Origin: Marisa cornuarietis
Lineage: Eukaryota; Mollusca; Gastropoda; Architaenioglossa; Ampullariidae
Length of the DNA stretch: 64,000 nt
Assembly: GCA_004794655.1 (NCBI GenBank)
Contig: SMMW01000585.1
Span: 5,724,001-5,788,000, forward strand
Reading direction: 5' to 3'
The notes beneath the pieces were generated by a model. That model had not been told where the DNA came from, searched no databases, and was given only the letters and a program-made list of their open reading frames with translations. The first letter of the stretch is position 1. Each line of letters starts with the position of its first letter. The position numbers were made by a program, and so were the translations under genes. Shown here in pieces: positions 25,410 through 37,540 of this stretch.

Positions 25410-26050
25410 GCGTGTCTGACGTACGCTGTATGAAGACAGAAAGTAATAAGGTATATAGAAGGGGGAAGAACTCTGAACAGAGCAAAGTTATGGCTAACAG
25501 CAAAACAGAGATGTACATGAACGGAGTACACCTTGGAGAAGTGAATAGCTTTAAGTACTTAGGAGTCTTTACGACAGACGCCCGCATCAGCAAAAGCTGG
25601 AAAGCATCTTGTACAATCACCAGGCTGCTTAGGAATGTTGTCTACAGACCTAACACGTTTACAAAATGTCCCTAATAAAGCTGTTCCTGGTCTCATACTT
25701 TTAATGAGAAATAAATGTACCAACCACGATATCTGCCCTCGTGGGCCACCTTAACCTTTTCTGGCAACAGTGAAACCTCGCAAGCTGGTCTGTTTCGGTC
25801 CTCATCTCCTTGCACGATGTTCTAAGACTATACTTCAAGGTACCTTGAAAGGTAGTCGGCGCCGTCGGATAGAGAAACATTGGTGGCTAGCATAATACAA
25901 TGGGTTGGCCATACCGTGCAAGACCCGCTTACCTCAGATCAAGACAGGTCTAAGTATCGAGCCTCGTCAGCAGCTGCATCTATCCAGCTATCCTGCCCCG
26001 CTCCCCCTCCCCGACGACCCGTTGACCAACAAGATTGTTCGTTATATTGT
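25410..26050 (+). mobile_element. 3' fragment of a non-LTR (LINE) retrotransposon
   Basis: A plus-strand frame near 25480-25610 reads NSKTEMYMNGVHLGEV, then SFKYLGVF, the conserved end of a LINE reverse transcriptase domain. Further on (about 25840-26030) and in other frames come remnants of RRRIEKHWW, GHTVQDPLTSDQDRSK and APPPRRPVDQQD, the C-terminal tail of the same kind of ORF. Frame changes show it is inactive. Confidence 0.75.
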
Positions 26051-26689
26051 TCCAGTCATTGGATGGATCAAATGATTGAGATTATAATTATTACTTACAC
26101 AAAGGGTCAAAACATGCTCATGTGAGCGACCAATGAGTACACTAAGGAACATCAGCTTTTTCTGCAGTAATTTTTATATTTAGTTAGTGTATCTCGCTGA
26201 TTGTTTACTTCCATCAATTTAATTTAAAATAACTATCACACTGTGCTCCGACGTAAATACCGAACTATTGATCAGAGCCATGTTTGGGGGATTCCACCAC
26301 CGACCGCTAACACTTAAATATCATTCAACTACTACCCTCACGACATTTACAGAAGAGACAAATTGCATACATGTACACGTGTTTGCACGACCACAAAATC
26401 GCTTGATGAAACTTTTTTTAGAACGTACCTCCGTCGTTAAGCGACACACGACTGTATGTACCCGCTTAAAATAGTGTTTCACACGTGCGTACACACACTA
26501 AAACAGACTCGCTAACCATCCCTTGTATCTCTTTACAGTCCTTTTTAACAGGACACATTTCAACAATGTGTCCTATGAAAAAGAAATACGTATAGTTCTT
26601 ACCTGGTCACGATTCAGTGCACCCCAAGGTAAAGGTTACGCAAGCGTGTTATAGAGCTTAAGACAACCAAGTCCTCATTGTACTACCAT

Positions 26690-26929
26690 CTTCTCATATT
26701 CCCTTTGCCACTAGGACCAGGAAGAACACAAAGTTAATACGAGGGCAGGTATCTATGTGACTGGATTCTTTACATCTCGTCTTCTCCGTGTCACCTACTG
26801 AACAAAGCGGACATCTTTGTACATGTTGGCACACACTTCACATACCTCATATACCTCACTGACAACAGACCAGATCTCATGCCCTTATCTTCGCCCACCA
26901 GGAGTATTCTAAAAGAAAAACAAGAAAAG
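26690..26929 (+). promoter_or_regulatory. Putative 5' UTR exon/promoter-proximal block of unit B
   Basis: This block resembles 37370-37540 (upstream of C) and 48975-49147 (upstream of D): 'GACCAGGAAGAA' early, then 'CACT(G/A)AACA..GCGGA'. Each copy ends in a good donor (AAG|GTAGG in B; AAGA|GTAAGT in C and D) and precedes a signal-peptide exon. An untranslated first exon is the simplest reading, but no transcript evidence exists here. Confidence 0.35.
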
Positions 26930-27923
26930 GTAGGTCACCGGTGCATTGTTCCACTAATCATTTTATATAATCACAATGACGATGCTTTATAAAAAAAAGT
27001 TCGACATTTTGAGAACTGAGTACAAGCAGACACGCGGTGTGTAGATGTACAAAACCATTTTTTTTTCGACTGCGTATTTGGTTGCTTATATTTGTGTTCA
27101 CTCGCGCGGATATATATATATATATATGCAGATACATGGAAGGAGAGGCGAGAAGACAATATGTGGTAGGTTAACTCCCTTAAAAGGCGAACTCTCTATG
27201 GCCTAGTGGCTGTATGGTCTCAGACCTGTGAGTGGCTTCCGTTTCCGCAAAATTCTGCTTTCACCGCATTTTACTTTGCTTGATACCAAGGGTGTTGAGT
27301 GGGCAGCTAGAGTTTTGAAAAGGCTTATCGAGCGAGTTTTTAACCAGCGACCTTTATAGTCGACGTCAAACGCACTAACCACACAGGACTACAAAACATT
27401 CACCTGTCTCTGTACACCCGAAATTTCTACTTTCTGGGTTATCAAAAATCATTTGACACTTTCTAAAAGCTACTGAGTGACATGTTAACTGTTCTTCCCG
27501 CTTGTCTATGTTTGGTAAACGCTTGGATAAATAAGCTAAACAAAAATGTAAAAATATCAGATATATTTGCTACTTTTTAAACTTCTAATTGAACATGTTG
27601 ATGTGCCTTTATGTGTATATATATATATATATCCATATTCTTAAGAACTATCGTCTCGCGGATTACTGTTTATTGTTGTTAACGTTTACATTGTTTTCTA
27701 CGCATTGTCACTATGCATTTATTTTTATCAATGCGCCTCTTGAAAGAAGTGTTTTTTCAGTTTAAAAAAGGCTACAAAAGTCCACCTTCATCAATTTCAT
27801 TTCTCTCTAGAGACATGAGTTTGATACAAAGTGCTATTTCTAAAATAAGAAAAACGTATTTAGACATTTTTCCTAACCGTTAAATTTCAAACAGCTACAC
27901 CGGAGGTTAACTGTTTGCAGAAA
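26930..27923. other. Presumed first intron of unit B
   Basis: Apart from the SINE-like relic and short TA tracts (near 27110 and 27617) I see no feature. Confidence 0.4.
27190..27400 (-). repeat. Possible tRNA-derived SINE relic
   Basis: On the minus strand the right end reads TGTGGTTAGTGCGTTTGACG followed about 25 bases later by GGTTAAAAACTC, in the order and rough spacing of tRNA A and B boxes. The left end also begins with a GGCCTAGTGGCTG motif. The match is weak and no target duplication was found. Confidence 0.35.
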
Positions 27924-30900
27924 ATGTCAGCACGTCAACGACTTCCAGAACATTCTCTGCTACTTTTTATTTTACTTACGTCCGCATGGAGTCCATCAGA
28001 ATTCAAAAGGTGAGGGTTATCAATTTATGCATTTGTATTCCCCATTAAGTAGTACGAGTAGTTTACGCTCATGTATTACACACACATTTGTGTATGTTAT
28101 GGATTATTTGTGTACCTCTGTGGCTATTTCTTTATCATAGTCAGTATCTTTTTCCGTTTTGTTTATAGATGTAACCTAACAAATTAAACTTCAAAAGAAA
28201 TATACCTCAGCATCTCAATGGGATGAAAACCTCGGTTGACCAGGGTAGGCAGCAGTATTTCTGCTCACCCTGACCACCCAGAGAGTCAAAGGGTAAGCCT
28301 TTTGACCAGGATGCCAGCTGAGCAGCCAGAAGTCAAAGCCTCTGAAAAGAACATCAAACACCTGTGATCAAGTAAGGAGCACAGGCACGAGGCTTCCCAC
28401 CAAGTGTTCTGCTCATCATCTAACACCCAAGGATACAAAGAAGATACAGAAAGAAGAAGCAGAGAAATCAGAATCAAATTAACATTTTAATTGTTTTGGT
28501 TTGTCTAAGTTTTGTTGTTTGAACTTCATTTTACTGTTTTTCAACAGAAACTGCTCTCTTTATGACTTCATTGACTTTAATGACAACAACATTCAAGGTT
28601 AGTACCATACTGTTTCCTACAAAGCGAAAAAGTTTTTTTTTATAGTTGCTTTAAAGTTTTTTGTTTCAGACATATAATTAAATAATTGCAAAGTTTTAGC
28701 TAAATAAAGATCTAGAATAATATTCTTCAAGCTTTGACTTGTTTTGATTTTATTAATTTTACATCTATAATACATTTGTTACATGTAACTATCACTGATT
28801 TAGAAACATTGACAAATTATGGCATTTCAAATATTGTTGGCTATACTAAGTGAGTAAACAGAGTGATCATTTTCATCTCTAAGGCAACGACATCACGTTT
28901 GGAGACTGCTCATTCGAGAAGACCCTTTGTAATTACACACAAGCCTGCACAGATGGAGACGCAAACAACTGGACTGTATCAGACGGTAATGTTTCAACTA
29001 TCAAAATAAATAAACGAATACATTTCCTTTAGTTATCTTTGGATAAATTCTAAAAATTCTTAATAAATAATTTCATGATATATATATATATATACTTTGT
29101 AAGTAACTTTGCTCTTAGAAATGTCGCATGATAATAGAAAAAATCCATATAGAATAATCCGAAGACAACAGATTAAAACCCGAGTACAGCAGGTATAGGA
29201 ACATATCCTTACAGAGATGGCTTCTAAGTCCAAAGCTGTGTGGAAATACTAACACTGCTCTCCCCATCTCCATTATCTCATTACGTCGACTTTTAATACG
29301 AGACACCTTCGCTTATTATTTTCCTCTCAGCTATAAAAATGTTCATATTTGTGCATGCGTGCCCAGGGGCAGCACCCACCTACACATCCAGTATTTTCAG
29401 AATCAGGTCTTAGCACAAGATTAACACTGACGGATGATTAATTACGTTTAAAACGATTTTCCTTAGTTGAATTGTTTGACGAAACATATTGAGGTGAATT
29501 TTCGGTCATTTTCAAGTAGGGACGGTTTATTACCTACATCACAGTTTATATTTTTCTAATACCAGGTGGCGCCGTGTGTCCAGGACGTAACGGACTGTAC
29601 GAATCCTTCTCAGTCCTAATGTCACCTTTGCTGAACGTCACACAGAATACGTCACTTGTCTTCAACTACTCTCAGGCATCGCCAGGAAGACTCAGTGTGT
29701 TTCTAGCATCATCTACAGAGATACAGCACGTGCTACCAGAAGAGATAAAGGAGGTGTCAGACCAACAAGTGGTCTTCTACATTAATTCCTCACTCGTAAA
29801 GGTAGGCTTTGAACTCCCTTTGTCTGTAGGCATGCAAACATTGTCGAGAACGCACGGAAAGTGTGGACAGGTCACATACAACACACACTGACCTCACAGC
29901 CTTCTTCACGTGTCCTTTCACACAACAAAATACAAAGACCTGCACATGGGCTCGAACGTTTCTATTAATCGGGTGAACGTAAATATATACTTTACTAAAT
30001 AACAACAGAAAAACTTCAGCACAAATATTCTACACTGAGTTTGCACCGAAACAAATATATCTAAGCAGTTTATATTAAAGTCCTTCAAGTTCTCTCTTCT
30101 TCTGTTGTTGGGGGGGGGAAAGGGGTCAACACGGCAAACAGTTCCACTCTTTCAGTCTTGCTCTCTGGCGTTGATCATACGGACAGCCTACATTCACCAA
30201 ATAACTCCGACAGTCTAACGGCAGACAAATGATCAAGTCAATAAAAATTCCACAGTAGGTAAATCCACACAGTTCTACGATCTTCTCAAGAGATCACACA
30301 GCAGTTGAGAAAATTAGTAAATCGAGGAACCACACAGATAATATTTCTCCACACAGTTCTACGATCTTCTCAAGAGATCACACAGCAGTTGAGAAAATTA
30401 GTAAATCGAGGAACCACACAGATAATATTTCTCCACACAGTTCTACGATCTTCTCAAGAGATCACACAGCAGTTGAGAAAATTAATAAATCGAGGAACCA
30501 CACAGTTAATATTTCTCCACACAGTTACTCTTTCTCCATACAGTTAATATTTCTTTACACCGTTAATATGTATCCACACAGTTACTATTTATCCACACAG
30601 TTGCTATTTCTTCACACAGTTAATATTAATCCACACAGTACTATTAATTCCAACCTCTGTACCAAATTCCTCTTTCTCCCAGACTCTCACGTCTGCTTCC
30701 TCTTCCAATTTCTAAACAACGCCCCCTATCAACATTCAAACCAGGGGTGATAATCGCTACTCGTACAAGGGTGACAACCTCGTTACTTCGACGTTCAGGG
30801 GTGGTAACACATGTTCATAACAAACATTTAGACCAGAATCGCAGTCTTTGCTTAAACTAGATTGTAACACACCTTCTTAAATATTTATTTGTTTTATTAA

Positions 30901-33900
30901 GGCTGTGTAGATACGTTAAATAATGTATTATTATAACATCGTCTAATTAAGAGAGTCTGAGAGAATTTTTAAAAGTTTCATCTTCTGGAATTAACCAGAT
31001 AGGTTTCAAAGCACGGATGGCGAATAACGGTTCTAGAGTGACACTGACGCACGTTAAGCTTCAAGTGGATCCAGGTAAGGACGAACAAGATATTCATTCA
31101 ATCAGTTTTCTATGGAGTCTTGAAAACATGTTTGTGTTTTAAAAACTCGCACTTCTGCGTTTTTTTTACCGAGTAATATGGTCTTACCTTTAGAAGTCTA
31201 AACATTCTTTCAAGAATCTCTAAAAGTAAACAACAAGAAACACATTATGTCTGTATTTGCCGTTTTTACGAGTTTATTTTCTATGTTGTTGCAGCTAGTT
31301 TGATGGCGGAGTAAATAATTATAAATGTGCCTGTAAACTGAAGTAGCTGATTGTGTTTTGTAGTTGATGTGACCGTCGCGGGAACACTGAACACACCTGA
31401 CCAGTCAGTCACCTCCTCGACTACAACAGGTAAAATTAGCAGCAAGACTAGCAATGAAGGACTAAAACTAAAGACTAAATTTTATTAATAAATAATTTAA
31501 TATGCTGCTGCAACAATCTTCCTATAAAGTAACGAATGATCTGACTTCAGAGGTTCTACAACTGAACAACATTTAAATGTAACATAACTGTGTTTCAGTT
31601 TGTAATTTCTAAAACACCATTGATACTGACTTATCTATAGACCTTTGCCACATAAGTAGGATGTCATGAATAATAAACGGTTCACTTGTTGACTCTGTGA
31701 GGTGACCCGAAACCCGAGCAACAAGGCGGAAGTACATCTGGTATAATAGCCGCTGTCGTCGTGCCTGTGGTTGTTGTTGGTGGTGGTGTTGCAGGTGTCC
31801 TTGTATTTTTTCTTTGGAGACGCCGCAAACAGCGACAGAATCGGTGAGAAGGATGATTTGTTTTGTCACCCTTAGCTTACACCAAATGTATCGGTTATTA
31901 AAAAATTATGTAACTTTTGAATTTTCAATTTATTTACAGATAGATACGCGTGCGTGAAAGTGTTTATGTTCATATGTACGAATGCACGATTGCATGTGTG
32001 TATATTTATGCATGTATCAGTGAGCATACAAGTCTGAAAGTCGCACAGAAGGAAGTAAAGAGTGTGTGTGTGAGAGAGAAAGAGAGCAGTAAGTCTGTAC
32101 AATGGGGAGGGAATTCACCTAACGTTGACAACATTCTAGCTGAGCTGCTCAAGCAAACAATGGCCACTTTGTGCCAAACGTTCTGGAAACCTAACGAATG
32201 GTCCAGAAGATGGACTCAGTCATGTCACACCAAAAAGAACCATAGACAGTGTCAGATAGCCATAGACATGTAAAGCCATCAGTCTAATTATTCACCCTGA
32301 CAAGTTAATACTCAAAAACATTCTTAACAGCTTCTGGAACGGTAAGGAACTAGAAATAGAAGGGCAGACTGACAAAATGACTTTAGATTAGATTTTCTAC
32401 TGTCGAATTCTGATACAAGTGTATATACAGCACCATCCAAAACAATCCTAAGGGAGACCGAGGTCAAGTGCATAGAAAACGGCCTCAAAGATAAAAGAAC
32501 TGAGCGGTCATACCATGCAGGACTTGCTTAGTTTAATCTTTCTCTCCTTTGTTTGATTTGTTGAGGCCCGATAATACTGATTCACCTTGTTTACTAAGCC
32601 ACTATCTATATTTGGTTCTGTCTTGCAGTGCTGGAAAACATGAAGCTGCGAAAGGCAGCCAGAACATTTTCCGGAGTGAAGGTCAGTACTGCTAATCACC
32701 GTTTGTCGTATGTGTTGTACTGGGGAGACTTGATATAATGTTCCTTTGTTAGGGGCATTTACCGTAGCGTGAGGTATACTTCTTTGATAATGCAGACTCC
32801 AGAGCCTGATTCTGCTTGTACCCGCAAAGAGAAAGAAAGAAAGAAGTAGAAAGAGAGAGAGAAAAAAAATAAAGACAAAGGTGTGTACGCAGAAAGAGAA
32901 TGAAACACAGTTTCATATGGCAGTACATGTGATGTTTTCCGCTCAAACCCATTTTTTCTGACTCAAAAGCACACTCATCACTTGTGTCTCATCTCACATC
33001 TTTTCTTTTCTGTCTTTCAAATCGTGTGGTTTTACGTTTTCATGAGAAATACTTTTAGCTGCTGCTGAGCTACAGTAAAATAGTACTTCTTATTACAAAG
33101 GAATCATAATTTAACTTCGTTATGTGCAAACTGTAATGTGGTTAATGAAAAAGGAGTTAAAATATACAACATCGTTGAATTTGTTCTCAGAAAAGCTTAT
33201 ATAGTACCTTTTTCTTTAGAAATAAGGAGCGTGACACCAGCTGGAACATCTATTGCACCACAAGACAAACCGCCGACAAACTATGGCACGTGTATCTACG
33301 TCATCTCGGGCACCAACAGCATCCAGTACAACGTTCCAAGTAATGGACTACATGTAGACCATCGCCTAGAAGGTGACAAGCGTTGTCTGCCTAAGTTTAC
33401 CTCGCCTACTGTCAGTGATAATCAACAGAAAAATTACAACACCCTGGGAGAGGACATCGCCATGGGAACGAGAGGTGTCTGCCATTACGCTAAGAATAAG
33501 GGAGTTAACTCAATAAATGCTAACAATGTTGGGAAAAACTACAACAGGATTAACACACCTGGAGGTAAGCCGAGCTGGGAGGGGGAAAGAAGTTCTGCTG
33601 TGGACGATGACTACAACTACAACCACATCATCTCCAGAGACAAAGACGCCGTTGTGAGATTGAGAAGCGGGGAACATAGAAAGAGTTCATCAAATGGATC
33701 GAGATATGGCGATTGTGATGTGTCAAGAGACGACGACGACGACGACAGCTACAGAAGATTGTTGCGTGCTGCCAATAGACAGTTCTGCGGCTTCACTGAT
33801 CAAAGGGAGAAAACCACTGAACCGTACGATCACGTAACAGGTGAAGTTCACGATGACTATAACAGAATCAATCAAGACCGGACACTTAATCCCCGACACT

Positions 33901-35271
33901 TCATCCCCTAGACACTTAATCCCCAAATCGCAACACAACACTCAAAACTGCTATTTTGTGAACTTGAAATATTATAACCGTAAGAGAAATGTGTCGCGTG
34001 GTAACTCTGGGTAACTCTGGTAAGACTGGGTTGCGCTGGCTTTACAATTAGCGATCTACCCTCTAGGCGATACTAGGTGGACTCCCTGACATAACCAGCC
34101 AGTTCCAAGGCCATACTGACCAGGAGCAGACCGCCCCATCGTCTCATGCGCCGGCACAGAGAAACGTCCAAAGAAGAAGTAGGCTGAATTGGCCATGAGA
34201 ATTAGCAATATTGTACAGCGATATGAGGCAATGGGTCGTCTTCTGTACCTTCGATCATTAGCTTACCTGTCATATTGATTAACAACACTTTTCATATCTT
34301 AATGTTGAAAAACATTGACTTTAATAGCTCACATGAACTTTAACTAATGTTATAAATGTTGAAATTAAGTATTATTTTAATTGTCAAACTTATTTTGATG
34401 TTTACATGAAAATAATTATTTGAATTTGAATTAAATTTTTCATTCACTTCATAATTGTTTGAGTTGAAATTTCATTTTGAGGATTAAGTGTCTGGGGATT
34501 AAGTGTCGGGGATTAAGTGTCTGACGATGAAGTGTCTGGGATTCGCTATTCCTGGCACCAGCCACGTTAAGTATTACTAACGTTAGTGTCAGTGTCGATG
34601 GAGATAATGACACATTCGTTATAATAATAATAATAGTGAAGATTTTTATAGCGCATATTCACACTCATAGAGAGCATGCTCTTAGCGCTTAAAACGAGGA
34701 AGAGACCTGGACTAAGTAGACACAGAACAAAGGGGACGAAAGAAAACGACAGTACTGACGAAACAGAAAACAAAAGGCATCAAGTAACAGAAACAGAAAA
34801 ATATAGTGATTCTGCGAGAAAGATGGGTAAAGTAGCAAGAGGGAAGGGGGCGGGGTTAAGAAGGACGAGCATTGTGCGGACTGTGTTAGGAGTTAAATGT
34901 TTAAATGTTATGTAGCTACTGAAGAAAATTTATATCAGTAATGTGGATAATGACTATTTAGCTGTCGGTACTATTTGTTAATTACTGGTATTTACTTCGC
35001 TTTGAGAGGAAATCCTTTCTTACGTAGCTTCCTGTCGACGTGTTGCTATATTTGTGTTTGTGAATAAATACTGTATGCTTTTAGGTAAATACTTATATGG
35101 TAAAATCCTATTGGTGCATAATTTTAAGACCTATATGTTGCAGGTTCAAGCGAAGTGCAAAGTACAACAGCAGAGAATGCTGATTCTGTAACATACAGAA
35201 ACCTGTACAACGCCTTGAACTTTGAAGCCCCAACTGATGACATTCACATTTACAAATCTGTTGATACATAA
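27924..35271 (+). CDS. Unit B: MAM-like / TM receptor with two possible tails
   Basis: Exons are 27924-28009 (signal peptide, MSARQRLPEHSLLLFILLTS), 28548-28597, 28884-28985, 29566-29801, 30999-31074, 31364-31429 (short stalk), 31702-31843 (TM), 32629-32681 (linker), then 33220-33911 (long tail) or 35144-35271 (short tail). Totals are 1503 nt (500 aa) or 939 nt (312 aa), all in frame. The ectodomain carries FGDCSFEKTLCNYTQAC, NWTVSDGG, VLMSPLLNVTQ and VTLTHVKLQ, a single MAM-like domain with N-glycosylation sites. The TM is VVVPVVVVGGGVAGVLVFF-like (reading GIIAAVVVPVVVV) followed by LWRRRKQRQ. It is the most diverged of the intact units. The role as a signalling receptor is inferred from the tail motifs. 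Confidence 0.82.
29840..30850. repeat. Dispersed repeat in unit B intron, copy of the 38542-39421 MITE family, with 84-bp tandem units
   Basis: It opens with TGTCGAGAACGCACGG and then tracks the unit C-upstream MITE (TGTCAAGAACGCACGGG, GTGTGGACAGGTCACATACA, CACACACTGACCTCACAGC, CACGTGTCC). Inside are three 84-bp tandem units starting near 30271, 30355 and 30439, then shorter CACACAGTTA-type repeats to about 30640. The right end is too diverged to fix. Confidence 0.75.
32090..32530 (+). mobile_element. Degenerate LINE fragment in unit B intron
   Basis: A plus-strand frame reads SPNVDNILAELLKQ, then LCQTFWKPNEWSRRWTQS and RQCQIAI, the start of a non-LTR reverse transcriptase domain. It is followed by a stop-ridden stretch and a GHTMQDLL remnant that matches the C-terminal part of the 25410 element. 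An internally deleted relic between the TM and linker exons. Confidence 0.65.
32629..33911 (+). CDS. Unit B cytoplasmic cassette I, C-terminus replaced by transposon sequence
   Basis: Linker 32629-32681 (RAGKHEAAKGSQNIFRSEG) joins exon 33220-33911. Tyrosine motifs YNVP, YNTL, YNRI, YNHI, YRRL, YDHV and YNRI are kept. YDHV-x7-YNRI preserves ITAM spacing. After NRINQ the frame runs into a MULE-type terminal repeat and reads DRTLNPRHFIP before TAG, so the last YDHL motif of units A and D is gone. Confidence 0.85.
33875..34543 (+). mobile_element. Second MULE-derived copy, inserted into the unit B long-tail exon
   Basis: It starts with GACCGGACACTTAATCCCC inside the coding exon and ends with iterated GGATTAAGTGTC motifs. 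The interior from about 34143 matches 11598-11950 closely, including the 'CATGCGCCGGCACAGAGAAA' start. No target duplication is visible; the right flank instead matches unit C sequence at 46484, so a deletion accompanied or followed insertion. Confidence 0.85.
34623..34906. mobile_element. 284-bp short repeat insertion with 5-bp target duplication
   Basis: Unit C reads CATTCGTTATGTAGC at 46544-46558. Unit B has the same flanks split by this insert, with GTTAT on both sides (34618-34622 and 34907-34911). The insert starts with AAT repeats and contains a GATTTTTATAGCGCATATTCACAC-type segment. No coding potential is convincing. Confidence 0.85.
35144..35271 (+). CDS. Unit B short-tail terminal exon (cassette II)
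   Basis: The acceptor lies after TATGTTGCAG; the exon starts in phase 1 and stops at TAA 35269-35271. It carries YRNL, YNAL and YKSV; YNAL and YKSV are 11 residues apart. It can be joined directly from linker exon 32629-32681, since no second linker is visible in unit B. ATTAAA at about 35489 is a possible poly(A) signal. Confidence 0.8.
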
Positions 35272-36169
35272 ACAGCAGATACAAATTACCTTTCTAATTA
35301 GACAAACTAATGTCAAGCTGTTTCATATTTTAAATTCTTTCCCTTCTTTGTGTTTTTCATTTCGTATTTGAACGGTTTCTATACAGGCGTTCACTCTCAT
35401 TGTCATTATGCCTCCTACATAAAATGTACCTGTTTGAACTATTGCGCCACTCTGTTCATTTTTATAATCAGTCTGTGAGTGTGAGGCATTAAAATTGTAT
35501 TTTAAGTTCGCCAACTTTTGTTCGTTCTCTCTCTCTCTTTGTGAGAGTGGGTGAGAGATATACAGAGAGGGGGAAGAGAAGATAATGAGAAGAGAGTGGG
35601 TAGACAGTAAAAGTGAATGAAAACAACTGTGTGGACGTGAAACTCACCTGCTGTGTGCTATATTTTTAATTAATCAATCTACCGTGCCTGGGACGACCAT
35701 GTCGTTTTTGATAACTCTTAACTGCTGTGTGAAGTGAACGTGTGGTTTTCGCCTGACTGTTATTTAACTGCGGTGTGAAGCAACTGTAAAGATTCCGTTG
35801 GATACCAAACTACTGTGTAATGTTTTTAACTTTCAATACAACGTATCCAAGGCGACGGATTTAGAATTAGGTATATAAAAGTTAGTTTTTTTCTTTAAAA
35901 TTTGTATTTTATTAATATCTAGTGTATTTACCTTAGCTCACGTGTTCAGGTGCTAATATATTTGCTTTGTGTATATAGGCGGCCATAACCCCTAGGACTT
36001 TCAGTAGTGCATAAGTGTGTTAATATTTGTCATGGGCCCAGAAATTATATACGACGATGTTCCACTTCCTCCCGGACTTCAGTATTTCGCGAGCTTTCAG
36101 TGATAGAGAGATTCTCCAGGGTGTTTCCACATTTTTATCATAATATTTTCTCCTCCTAGTTTTTCCAGA

Positions 36170-36840
36170 ATGGAGAGGAGATGCAAGTCGATGCACGCTC
36201 CACCAAGTGATCTACCAGAGCGTGACTTTCCAGTGACTTTCCAGTGATCTTGTTTAAGCACTTTCGGCGTGGTTTCAAGCTGTTCAAAATTTGCAGGAGC
36301 TGAAAAAACTTATGGCGATGATACTCAATCTAAAACGACTGTAACAGACTAGTTTTGGCGATATGGCAGTGGTCTTTTAGTTGCGATGACAAACATGGCC
36401 TAGGACGCCAAGAGAACCAGACAATGTCGACAAAGTTCGTGAATTCCTGGAAAGTGATAGCCGGGTGATCGTCAGGAGGATGGACATGGAGTTGGGAATT
36501 CCTTCTACAAGTCTTCAAAGGATCATCCATCACGATTTGAGGTTCAGCAAGAAGTCAGCTCGCTGGATGCCAAAGTGGCTGACGGATACGCGAAAGAAAC
36601 ACCGTGTAGACTGGTGCAAGGAATTCTTGGAAACATTCAATCACGAGCGTTCTTCTGGCTTCAAGCGCATCACCACAGGTGATAAATGTTGGTTCTGCAA
36701 TATGGACCCATAAACAAAGGTCCAGTCGATGATTTGGCCATTGCTGGAGTGAAGGAAGAGCTGAAATTGAAGTCAAAATCGACATTTTCGTAGTGCTTTT
36801 AAATTTTGATCCATATGACAGAAAGATGTGTTGCAATTGG
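36170..36840 (+). mobile_element. Mariner-type transposase relic (copy 1)
   Basis: The frame at 36420-36710 reads REFLESDSRVIVRRMDMELG, then TSLQRIIHHDL, ARWMPKWLTD, and RITTGDKCWFCNMDP. This is the helix-turn-helix/linker and first catalytic Asp region (TGD) of mariner transposases. Upstream (from about 36245) fragments of the N-terminal 'YG..' and 'F..G' region are frameshifted. Stops follow at 36711, so it is dead. Confidence 0.85.
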
Positions 36841-37369
36841 TAGAGACCATGATGAAAAAGATTAAAATGAGTTGAAGAGTAAGAGAAAAGTGTTCAAAAA
36901 ATTCTCAGGGTTAGTTTTATTACCAAGTCCGGGCGGAAGTGGAACATCCCTCATATATATATATATATATATCTGTGTATGTTTGGACAGTCTTTAGGCA
37001 ATTTGGTTGAGATTTGTTGTTAGAACGTCAGTGACTGCGTGTGTACGACATCACCAGTGTCTCTAACACTTACTTCATCTCACTCTTCGGACCTCACAGG
37101 CTAGCGTGTGTGTGTATGTGTGTGTGTGTGTGTGTTTGTGTGTGTGTGCTTGCGTGTGTGTGTGCGTGCGTGTGTGTATGTATGTGTGTGTGTGTGTGTA
37201 GGCGCTCTAGTCATACTCTTATTTAAGCTCATACCCGTTCCAGGTCAAGTGTCAGTGCACACCGTCAGCACGATCGCGACGAGTGTTTGGCGTAGAGTGG
37301 GTGAGGCAGACAGTCTTATTGTACTATAAAACCCACATCGTCACAAATCGTCTTCACGCTCAGGTTGCC

Positions 37370-37540
37370 CCACTCAGACCAGGAAGAAAGTCACATGGTG
37401 GCACACAGAGTGACACAAACATTTCTGTCCTCATGCTGTACCTGTATTCCTTCTGTCACTCACTGAACAGGGCGGAAGTCTTTTCATGTTTGTGGATAGA
37501 CATTCACGGAGCAAACATCATCTCGAGGAATCTTTCAAGA
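37370..37540 (+). promoter_or_regulatory. Putative 5' UTR exon of unit C
   Basis: Homologous blocks lie upstream of B and D. It ends in AAGA|GTAAGT, a strong donor. The frame across it (LYLYSFCHSLNRAEVFSCLWIDIHG) is open in C and D but does not join the signal exon as coding sequence that I can support. Confidence 0.35.

Larger units (their letters stand above)
34548..36900. repeat. Segmental duplication, first copy (3' flank of B), pairs with 46480-48590
   Basis: Apart from the 284-bp insert and small indels, this stretch matches 46480-48590 base for base over long runs, covering the short-tail exon, its 3' flank and the mariner relic. It continues into the 36900-42100 versus 48590-52970 match, so the duplicated unit spans gene boundaries. 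Confidence 0.9.

Noticed and set aside
30268..30520. CRISPR-like array of regular repeats
   Set aside because: The 84-bp units are contiguous without unique spacers, in an intron of a eukaryotic gene: a minisatellite inside a dispersed repeat.
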